Shown here: in pieces, positions 18,858-24,169 of the stretch
Position numbering within the stretch: position 1 is the first letter of the stretch
Layout of the letters: the number at the start of each line of letters is the position of its first letter
Source: a virus
Direction: 5' to 3' (one strand)
DNA length: 36,182 nt
Virus record (IMG/VR): IMGVR_UViG_3300012920_000112
Location: 1 to 36,182 of that record
The notes under the pieces: generated by a model
The model's database searches: none
Seen by the model: only the letters and a program-made list of their open reading frames with translations
Told to the model about the DNA's origin: nothing
Made by a program: the position numbers and the translations under genes

Positions 18858-19312
18858 TATATCAAAGTCAAAAATATAAGTATTATATTACTGGAACTAG
18901 AAGAGGATTAGGACTCGCTTTAGCAAAGAAATATAATACTGTTGATAGTTTTGAGGAGTGCGATGTTTTTATCAATTGCAAGTACGATATGTGGTACCAA
19001 ACTGACATGGCATATCTTGCAGCAGAAGCCGGAGTATCTCGTATAATTAATATAGGATCAATGGCCAATGAATGGTACAAAGGATTTAAGCCTTACTATA
19101 AGTATGGACTAGCAAAGAAAGCATTAAAGGATGTTAATGATCAATTGTTTCATCAAGGAGTTAACACCACTATAATTAACTTTGGATATTTTGAAAGTGA
19201 ATCCACAAAAGATATTGAAGAACCAAAAATGACAATGGGATACTGCATAGAAATGATTGATTTTATACTTAATCAGCAATATAGAATAAAAGAAATTACG
19301 GTGTGCGCATGA
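18854..19312 (+). CDS. Minimal short-chain dehydrogenase/reductase, 152 aa
   Basis: The nucleotide-binding motif TGTRRGLG is at residues 13-20, and the catalytic triad pattern is intact: Ser69 (IINIGSM), Tyr84 and Lys88 (YGLAK). The usual N-N-A-G strand end is replaced by FINCKYD. At 152 residues it is about 100 shorter than typical SDRs, lacking much of the central helices and C-terminal substrate lid. The compactness seems evolved, not broken: the frame is open, starts in an ATGA overlap and ends in another. Probably acts on a sugar nucleotide or surface sugar; substrate unknown. Confidence 0.78.
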   Translation: MIYQSQKYKYYITGTRRGLGLALAKKYNTVDSFEECDVFINCKYDMWYQTDMAYLAAEAGVSRIINIGSMANEWYKGFKPYYKYGLAKKALKDVNDQLFHQGVNTTIINFGYFESESTKDIEEPKMTMGYCIEMIDFILNQQYRIKEITVCA

Positions 19313-19917
19313 TAGAGGAATACATTCCAAAGTTTATGCAATGTCTATACGCCGAACAGTGTAAAGATGTAGTTGAGACGCAAGAACTAATCGACATGTT
19401 TCATGAAAATCAAATAAACAGTAAGAAAGAGATTATAAAAGCGTGTGATCTTTTAAAGATAAGTGATGATAATTATGTGAATGGTTTGTATATAGGTTCT
19501 TGGATGGGATACATGACTCGTATACTTTGTGAACAATATAATTATTATATGAGTGAACTTGAACTAGATGAGAGATGTGGACCAATAAGTTTAAAGTTTA
19601 ATGAAAAGAATAAAAGATACAGAGAACACATAGTTGGAAATGCTTTAGACCAAGATAAAGATTTTTTTGAAAGGTACAATCTCGTAGTCAATACGAGCTG
19701 TGAACACATGGATAGCAGTTGGTACTATAAACTTCCAGATAAGTCTTGGATAATTATTCAATGTAATGATTATGATGCTATTGATGATCATGTTAATTGT
19801 GTATCTAGCATAGATGAGATGAAAGGTAAATATCCTATGCATGTAAAATTTGAAAGTGAATTGCAATGTACAATATACAAAAGATTTACGTTAGCCGGAC
19901 AGATTAGACACTCATGA
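19309..19917 (+). CDS. Methyltransferase-like protein, 202 aa
   Basis: The start is taken at the ATG overlapping the previous TGA. A Rossmann-type glycine-rich turn, GLYIGSWMGYMTRIL, is followed by SELELDERCG and, later, NLVVNTSCEHMDSSWYY, which correspond in order to motif I, the acidic strand 2 end and motif IV of class I methyltransferases. The motif I glycines are reduced compared with canonical G-x-G-x-G, so activity or even substrate could differ. Lies between the SDR and a GT25 gene; a role in sugar modification is inferred from this setting. Confidence 0.62.
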   Translation: MIEEYIPKFMQCLYAEQCKDVVETQELIDMFHENQINSKKEIIKACDLLKISDDNYVNGLYIGSWMGYMTRILCEQYNYYMSELELDERCGPISLKFNEKNKRYREHIVGNALDQDKDFFERYNLVVNTSCEHMDSSWYYKLPDKSWIIIQCNDYDAIDDHVNCVSSIDEMKGKYPMHVKFESELQCTIYKRFTLAGQIRHS

Positions 19918-20573
19918 AAGCTTTCGTATTAACAATCAAGAACCTAGAAGAATCGAATCAAGCTGCAGATCGATGCATAAAGTCTGCTTCTACGTTTGGT
20001 TATAAAGTTGAAAAGCATTATGGATACACACCAGAAGATGATCCTGTAAATATGTTAAAAGAACTCAATATACCTATCAATCAGTTTAAAGAAAAATATT
20101 CATATCTTGAAAAGTGTGTTGCTGCTTTCTTAGGTCACAGATCACTTTGGAAGAAATCAGTTGATCTACAAGAAAACGTGTTGGTACTTGAACATGATGC
20201 GGTGTTTACCGGTCCTCTTCCAGATAATGTCATTGATTCAACACTGTATGATATTGTTTCTTTTGGGACTCCTTCTTATGGAAAATGGAACACACCAAGT
20301 ATATTAGGAGTAGGTCAACTTACTTCAAAGCAATACTTTCCTGGAGCTCACGCTTATATGGTTACACCTTATGGCGCAAGACAAGCTTTAAAAAAGGCAC
20401 AAACAGAAGCAGGACCAACAGATACTTTCTTTAACATTAAAAGGTTTCCGTACTTAAAAGAGTATTATCCATGGCCTGTTATGGCAAGTGATAGTTTCAC
20501 TACAATTCAAAGAAGAGAAGGTTGTTTAGCGAAACATAATTGGAAAGATGGAATAGGCTATGAGATTATCTAA
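19914..20573 (+). CDS. GT25-like glycosyltransferase, 219 aa
   Basis: MKAFVLTIKNLEESNQAADR opens the protein, AAFLGHRSLWKK and VLVLEHDAVF (Glu93-His-Asp95) give the GT25 core, and GAHAYMVTPYGARQAL matches the family's acceptor-side element. It ends in a segment with a DSFTTIQR motif. It overlaps the previous stop by ATGA and the following DxD gene by 14 nt. Similar to 18165 but clearly diverged; together they suggest two sequential transfers on the same glycan. Confidence 0.8.
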   Translation: MKAFVLTIKNLEESNQAADRCIKSASTFGYKVEKHYGYTPEDDPVNMLKELNIPINQFKEKYSYLEKCVAAFLGHRSLWKKSVDLQENVLVLEHDAVFTGPLPDNVIDSTLYDIVSFGTPSYGKWNTPSILGVGQLTSKQYFPGAHAYMVTPYGARQALKKAQTEAGPTDTFFNIKRFPYLKEYYPWPVMASDSFTTIQRREGCLAKHNWKDGIGYEII

Positions 20574-21234
20574 ATCATTCATAACTGGATGTGACAGTAG
20601 TTGCGAATGGATGCTTCCATGGTTTATGAGTAACTACAAGAAGTACAACACTTATCCTATTATATTTGCTGATTTTGGTGTTACTGAAGAATTCAAAGAG
20701 TACGTAAAAGAAAACTTTGATGGTGTCATTGACATGACTGACGTTCCAGATAAAGGTTGGTTTAAGAAACCTAAATCGATGATTAGAGCAGAAAAACTAT
20801 CAAAGGCTACATGTTGGATAGACACTGATATCGAAATCCTTGACAACATTGAATCCATATTCAGTTATGTAGAACCTAATAGACTTGCTATGGTCGAAGA
20901 TAAACCTTGGACAAAAAGAAGACCAGATATGAGAGGTCTACAATACTATAATTCAGGAATAGTTGCATTTGAAGGATCTCCACAAATATTGCATCAGTGG
21001 GCGTATAACGTAGAAAAGAATCCAAGACAAGGAGATCAAGAAACACTACACGCCATGATGGATTCACCACTTACGCAGAGGGTATATATTACTGAACTAC
21101 CAAATGAATACAACTGGCTTAGATTACAGATCGAACACGATAATCAAGATAGTTCTAAAAAGAAAACTATTCATTGGACTGGACCAAAGGGAAAAGATAA
21201 AATTAGGAGTAAGATGAAACAATGGGAGACGTAG
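20560..21234 (+). CDS. GT-A (DxD) glycosyltransferase, 224 aa
   Basis: MRLSKSFITGCDSSCEWMLP precedes a short Rossmann half with ATCWIDTDIEIL (Asp88-Thr-Asp90) as the metal motif. YYNSGIVAFEGSP is the acceptor loop, and RQGDQETLHAMMD is a D-Q equivalent. HWTGPKGK near the C-terminus resembles the H-(x)-G-x-x-K signature that closes the active site in GT8 enzymes, which supports the family call. The fifth DxD enzyme of the island, overlapping both neighbours. Confidence 0.8.
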   Translation: MRLSKSFITGCDSSCEWMLPWFMSNYKKYNTYPIIFADFGVTEEFKEYVKENFDGVIDMTDVPDKGWFKKPKSMIRAEKLSKATCWIDTDIEILDNIESIFSYVEPNRLAMVEDKPWTKRRPDMRGLQYYNSGIVAFEGSPQILHQWAYNVEKNPRQGDQETLHAMMDSPLTQRVYITELPNEYNWLRLQIEHDNQDSSKKKTIHWTGPKGKDKIRSKMKQWET

Positions 21235-21884
21235 CGCACATTATAGGAAACGGAAAGAGCTCAGGCTTTTACGTTCCCGATAAGGGATTAAAGATTACAT
21301 GCAACCTTCCTCCTTTTGAAGTCAACAACGTCTACACTACAGTAATGGTAGACTTTAAGATGATGAATGCAATTCATAAAGGTGAAGTCGTTGTTCCAGG
21401 TGATTGGGTTCTAGGTGCACGTCCGCATAAATGGATGGAAATGAGAAATGACTTCTATATTAAGTATGGTCACCAGATAAAAGAGTTCTACTTAAAACTT
21501 CCAAAGTACGCTGCCAACTATACTGATTTTAACTGCGGCCACATGGCAACTCATTGGGTAGCAAATAAACTTAAAAGGAAAGAGATCCACATGTATGGAT
21601 TTGATTCTATATTTGAGTTTGATACTACAAGCATGTCAGACACTTTTATGATGTCAGTTAGAGACAATATGAATACTGAAAGACTCACCACGAGATGGAG
21701 ACCTATTTGGTTTGGTATCTTTAATGAGTTTAAGGATACACAATTTATATTGTATCACGATAAAGGTAACTCTATGCTTAAACTTCCCGAAAACGTAGAA
21801 GTTCGAACCTCTAACAAAGGGAAGACAGCTACTCGAAGGGAGAAGATTATTGATGAATCTTCCGGACTTCCTCTTCCAGACTAA
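21222..21884 (+). CDS. Unknown GNGxS protein ending the glycan island, 220 aa
   Basis: The N-terminus VAHIIGNGKSSGFY has the G-N-G-x-S/P-S turn seen in phosphate- or nucleotide-sugar-binding proteins of surface glycan clusters (DUF115/MptE-like and sialyltransferase-like groups). ITCNLPPF and HMYGFDSIF follow in the same order as in those groups. The similarity is only motif-level, so I do not name a reaction. The gene overlaps the previous one by 13 nt and is the last before a conserved intergenic cassette, so it closes the operon. A sugar-transfer or sugar-nucleotide role is inferred from context. Confidence 0.65.
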   Translation: MGDVAHIIGNGKSSGFYVPDKGLKITCNLPPFEVNNVYTTVMVDFKMMNAIHKGEVVVPGDWVLGARPHKWMEMRNDFYIKYGHQIKEFYLKLPKYAANYTDFNCGHMATHWVANKLKRKEIHMYGFDSIFEFDTTSMSDTFMMSVRDNMNTERLTTRWRPIWFGIFNEFKDTQFILYHDKGNSMLKLPENVEVRTSNKGKTATRREKIIDESSGLPLPD

Positions 21885-21904
21885 CTGTTACATTTTTATC
21901 ACAG
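21882..21904. repeat. 23-nt block 1 of duplicated intergenic cassette (copy A)
   Basis: The block starts at the stop codon of the preceding gene and reads TAACTGT-T-ACATTTTT-A-TCACAG. A second copy, differing at two positions, sits at 29685-29707, again beginning at a stop codon. It holds an imperfect dyad (CTGT ... ACAG). It could be an operator or a transcript 3' element; no hairpin strong enough for a terminator is seen in this copy. Confidence 0.75.
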
Positions 21905-21949
21905 TAAACCGTTAAAATGCATTTTTTTACAAAAAAGTGAAAATAATGG

Positions 21950-21978
21950 TGTACAATCCTTAAAATTTATGGTAGATT
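21950..21978 (+). promoter_or_regulatory. Early-type promoter (TGTACA-N17-TAGATT)
   Basis: The -35-like TGTACA at 21950-21955 and -10-like TAGATT at 21973-21978 are 17 nt apart, with TATGG immediately before the -10. The same -10 region is found in the copy at 29754-29782 and, with TAGACT, at 33301-33329. It would drive the small genes from 22010. Confidence 0.68.
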
Positions 21979-22009
21979 GGTATCAAGATAAATTAATAAG
22001 GAATGAAAA
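21968..22009 (+). repeat. 42-nt identical promoter/leader block (copy A)
   Basis: A 42-nt stretch running from TATGG through the -10 TAGATT, the transcript leader and the ribosome site AAGGA up to the start codon is identical to 29772-29813. It ends immediately before the ATG at 22010. The downstream genes are not similar to each other, so only the control region is duplicated. Confidence 0.9.
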
Positions 22010-22366
22010 ATGTACAAAGGTTATCAAGAAAAATTATTCTCAAACTCATGGGGAGTAAACATAGGCTTTGAAGGATTAAGAGAAAAGCTTAACGAATTAC
22101 TTCCACTTGAAGGTTCTGTCGAAAATCCAAGATCTACTAACAAGCATCTTGAAAAATTTCGTAGAGCACAGAATGCTGCTTATGATTTATTTAATAATGG
22201 CTTAATCAATAGGCGTGGTCTATTCAAGCAAATCTTTGAATTTGCTCCAACAGTACGAGATACTAACTATGCTTCACGTAGTCAGTGGGCTCATTGGGAA
22301 GATAGAGTTGAAGAGGTTTTCACACCTATCATAGTAGCCGCTGCTAAAGAACAGGGTATAGTATAA
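22010..22366 (+). CDS. Unknown early protein, 118 aa
   Basis: First gene behind the duplicated promoter/leader, with AAGGA 7 nt before ATG. It has an amphipathic helical middle (FEGLREKLNELLPLEG; LEKFRRAQNAAYDLFN) and an aromatic C-terminal third (YASRSQWAHWEDRVEEVF). No signal peptide, membrane segment or cysteines. I do not recognise a family. Promoter class suggests early expression. The stop overlaps the next start. Confidence 0.72.
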   Translation: MYKGYQEKLFSNSWGVNIGFEGLREKLNELLPLEGSVENPRSTNKHLEKFRRAQNAAYDLFNNGLINRRGLFKQIFEFAPTVRDTNYASRSQWAHWEDRVEEVFTPIIVAAAKEQGIV

Positions 22367-22560
22367 TGGGAATGTCAAACTGGATACTCGACATGGAAGA
22401 AAAGTTTTTCGATCATGTTACTGAAACCGATCTTGCTGAAGCTGAAACCTTTGAACAGTTTGTAAAGACAGCAGTTAAAAAAATGAATAGCAAACTACCA
22501 ACACATCACGTAGAAGGTATTGCTAGTCAAGTTTGGAATGATTACTGGAGTAACTATTAA
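22366..22560 (+). CDS. Unknown small acidic protein, 64 aa
   Basis: The ATG overlaps the preceding stop (TAATG); an in-frame ATG two codons later is an alternative. The protein is acidic and helical (ILDMEEKFFDHVTETDLAEAETFEQFVKTAVKKM) and ends in aromatic residues (VWNDYWSNY). No known family recognised. Lies in the small-gene run after the promoter at 21950. Confidence 0.68.
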   Translation: MGMSNWILDMEEKFFDHVTETDLAEAETFEQFVKTAVKKMNSKLPTHHVEGIASQVWNDYWSNY

Positions 22561-22712
22561 TGATTACTCGTGATCTTATAAATGAAATTCTAGGAGCAAT
22601 GGTGTTATTCATATTTGCTTTTGGTTGGTTGGATGTCTTATGGATATTCGGAGTTGAAAACAGTAAGGAATACACTTGGTGGTACCTTATACAGCAATTA
22701 GGAACTATGTAA
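22560..22712 (+). CDS. Small membrane protein, 50 aa
   Basis: An ATG overlaps the previous stop (TAATG) and the frame runs 50 codons to a TAA that overlaps the next ATG, so both junctions match the local operon style. Residues about 10-30 (ILGAMVLFIFAFGWLDVLWIFG) form one hydrophobic membrane segment, flanked by charged residues. Function unknown; small single-pass proteins of this kind are frequent in phage early regions. Confidence 0.62.
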   Translation: MITRDLINEILGAMVLFIFAFGWLDVLWIFGVENSKEYTWWYLIQQLGTM

Positions 22713-22951
22713 TGGTAGAGAAAATGAGTGTTGAAGAAATTGCTACTGCACTTATTCGTAAATATGAACTGAATAATGTTGAAGATATTTTGACGTGGCT
22801 TGATAAAGAGATCGCTTCTCTCAAAGATCCTATTCCACAGGAAACAAATGGATTCGACATTATAGAAACTAAGGATGAGTATCCTGTTGACACTAATTTA
22901 ACCAAAGGCACAAGAATGGATGATGCTTGGTATTACTTTAAGAAGGAATGA
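22712..22951 (+). CDS. Unknown small protein, 79 aa
   Basis: The start at 22712 (TAATG overlap) is preferred to an upstream in-frame ATG that would overlap the membrane-protein gene. The first half is helical (MSVEEIATALIRKYELNNVEDILTWLDKEIASL); the second is acidic and ends WYYFKKE. Family not recognised. Part of the small-gene operon. Confidence 0.68.
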   Translation: MVEKMSVEEIATALIRKYELNNVEDILTWLDKEIASLKDPIPQETNGFDIIETKDEYPVDTNLTKGTRMDDAWYYFKKE

Positions 22952-22953
22952 TA

Positions 22954-23175
22954 ATGGCTAAAAAGTTTAAAGAAAAATTTCTAAAACCTTCATTTGAACC
23001 ATTTGGTCATATCTTTGTTGGGACTGTTTGGCCAGTGACCGGTAGTAAAGGTGATCAGTACTCAGTTGAACTTACCGACTACGGGTTTAAGTGTGATTGT
23101 ATGGGTTTTCCTTGGCATGGAAAATGTAAACATTCTAAAGCTGTTTTAGATAAAGTTGAAAGGGCTATAGCATGA
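22954..23175 (+). CDS. SWIM-type zinc-finger-like protein, 73 aa
   Basis: The C-terminal half reads FKCDCMGFPWHGKCKHSKAV, giving Cys47-x-Cys49 ... Cys58-x-His60. This C-x-C-x(n)-C-x-H spacing is the SWIM zinc-finger pattern found in nucleic-acid or protein-binding factors. The start at 22954 has AAGGA 7 nt upstream; the earlier ATG at 22948 overlaps the previous stop and lacks that spacing. A DNA- or protein-binding regulator is plausible but not shown. Confidence 0.75.
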   Translation: MAKKFKEKFLKPSFEPFGHIFVGTVWPVTGSKGDQYSVELTDYGFKCDCMGFPWHGKCKHSKAVLDKVERAIA

Positions 23176-23288
23176 GTGAAGATGATAACAGACCACCAAC
23201 CGAAGGTGAATCTTTAGCCTTTATGCTTGTGATTGTTTTAGTTGGAACACTTACAATAAATGGTATAGTGTATTTGTTTACACAATGA
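23172..23288 (+). CDS. Small membrane protein, 38 aa
   Basis: An ATGA overlap with the previous gene opens a 38-codon frame that ends in a TGA overlapping the next ATG. Residues about 15-36 (LAFMLVIVLVGTLTINGIVYLF) make a single membrane helix after a charged N-terminus (MSEDDNRPPTEGE). The perfect fit between two overlaps supports it as a real gene. Function unknown. Confidence 0.55.
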   Translation: MSEDDNRPPTEGESLAFMLVIVLVGTLTINGIVYLFTQ

Positions 23289-23668
23289 CGTATTATATTG
23301 TAGAAGGCGGTGGAACCCGTCAGAGAAAACTAGCCGAAGAAGCAGCAGAGTTTGCAATACAAAAACTCTTTCCTCGGTTTAAGAATTATGAGATATTCGT
23401 ACAATTGACAAAAGATAATACAGATGTTTTTGAAGAAGACGAAAGAACTTATCAGGTCAGAGTAAGTACGAAGCAAAGTAGAGAGGATTTTATTACTGGT
23501 ATATTTCACGAGTTTGTGCACATAGATCAGTATCTAAGAGGTAGGATACACAACTATGACTATAAAAACTTTGAGGAATACATCAATCATCCGGCTGAAG
23601 TAGAGGCATATGCTAGACAAGAAGAACTACTTAATGAATGGAATACTGCCCGTAGCTCAGCTGGATAG
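23285..23668 (+). CDS. HExxH zincin-like protein, 127 aa, 3' end inside tRNA-Arg
   Basis: The zinc-binding pair is in HEFVH (His75, Glu76, His79), followed by HPAEVEAYARQEE where Glu105 or Glu107 could be the third ligand, as in small gluzincin/SprT- or ImmA-like proteins. It probably is a metallopeptidase or a metal-dependent hydrolase. The start overlaps the preceding gene (ATGA). The last seven or so codons and the TAG stop are contained in the first 23 nt of tRNA-Arg, so the C-terminal residues are read from the tRNA acceptor and D-arm sequence. Real coding may once have ended further upstream. Confidence 0.68.
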   Translation: MTYYIVEGGGTRQRKLAEEAAEFAIQKLFPRFKNYEIFVQLTKDNTDVFEEDERTYQVRVSTKQSREDFITGIFHEFVHIDQYLRGRIHNYDYKNFEEYINHPAEVEAYARQEELLNEWNTARSSAG

Positions 23669-23722
23669 AGCAAGAGACTTCTAATCTCTAGGTCGGGGGT
23701 TCGAATCCCTCCGGGCAGGCCA
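23646..23722 (+). tRNA. tRNA-Arg (anticodon UCU)
   Basis: A 77-nt cloverleaf folds cleanly: acceptor CTGCCCG/CGGGCAG, D-stem GCTC/GAGC, anticodon stem AGAGA/TCTCT with loop CTTCTAA, and a T-arm with TTCGAAT. The discriminator is G and CCA is encoded. UCU reads AGA, the Arg codon that dominates the surrounding genes. It overlaps the 3' end of the HExxH gene. Confidence 0.93.
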
Positions 23723-23724
23723 AT

Positions 23725-23808
23725 GGGAGACATGTTACAAGGTGTGACAGGGGACTGTAAATCCTCCGGGGAAACCCACGCCAGGTTCGATTCCTGGGTC
23801 TCCCACCA
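23725..23808 (+). tRNA. tRNA-Tyr (anticodon GUA)
   Basis: An 84-nt class II tRNA: acceptor GGGAGAC/GTCTCCC, anticodon stem GGGGA/TCCTC around CTGTAAA, and a long 14-nt variable region with its own GGG/CCC stem, as in bacterial tRNA-Tyr. The T-arm is CCAGG-TTCGATT-CCTGG, with discriminator A and encoded CCA. It follows tRNA-Arg by 2 nt. Confidence 0.92.
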
Positions 23809-23811
23809 AAC

Positions 23812-23885
23812 GCGGGTATAGTATAATGGTATTATCGCAGCCTTCCAAGCTGAGGATACGAGTTCGATTCTCGTTACCCGCTCCA
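23812..23885 (+). tRNA. tRNA-Gly (anticodon UCC)
   Basis: A 74-nt tRNA: acceptor GCGGGTA/TACCCGC, anticodon loop CTTCCAA, T-arm ACGAG-TTCGATT-CTCGT, discriminator T and encoded CCA. The D-stem is weak. UCC reads GGA, frequent in the glycine-rich tail genes here. Third of a tight three-tRNA array. Confidence 0.9.
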
Positions 23886-23890
23886 ATTCT

Positions 23891-23898
23891 TATAAATA
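23891..23898 (+). promoter_or_regulatory. T4-type late promoter TATAAATA
   Basis: An exact TATAAATA starts 5 nt after the tRNA array and 37 nt before the structural gene at 23935. It returns transcription to the late class after the early small-gene block. A GGTGG ribosome site lies between it and the ATG. Confidence 0.72.
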
Positions 23899-23934
23899 GA
23901 TAATATATCAATTAGTAAGAAAACAGGTGGAAAA

Positions 23935-24162
23935 ATGGCACAACAAGAGATTAACATTGGGACTGTAGCGAATGATGGTACAGGTGATACATTAAGATCT
24001 GCTGGTAATAAGATCAATGAAAATTTTTATGAATTGTATCAGAGCAATTATACTGCAGCTACTCCAGGTGATTGGAGCGGATCTGCACCTACAACTGTAG
24101 GAGATGCTATCGATAGATTAGCCGCAGTTGTTAAAACGCTAAACGGCGGAACAGGCGCCTAA
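23935..24162 (+). CDS. Short virion structural protein, 75 aa
   Basis: INIGTVANDGTGDTLRSAGNKINENFYELY is represented by the motif NDGTGDTLRSA followed by N-E-N-F-x-E-L-Y. This module recurs within long fibre and structural proteins of marine T4-like phages; here it stands alone with a short tail (TTVGDAIDRLAAVVKTLNGG). It is preceded by a late promoter and GGTGG. A minor virion or fibre-associated component is likely. Confidence 0.78.
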   Translation: MAQQEINIGTVANDGTGDTLRSAGNKINENFYELYQSNYTAATPGDWSGSAPTTVGDAIDRLAAVVKTLNGGTGA

Positions 24163-24169
24163 ATCTCCT

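Noticed and set aside
21926-21957. A TTTACA ... TACAAT pair as an additional promoter
   Set aside because: The spacer is 20 nt, too long for sigma-70; the TGTACA-N17-TAGATT pair just downstream matches the other promoters better.
23587-23886. A 99-codon open frame on the minus strand across the tRNA array (ERVTRIELVSSAWK, GGIRTPDLEIRS)
   Set aside because: This is the well-known artefact of translating tRNA arrays in antisense; the peptides are the reverse complement of tRNA-Gly, tRNA-Tyr and tRNA-Arg, not a protein.
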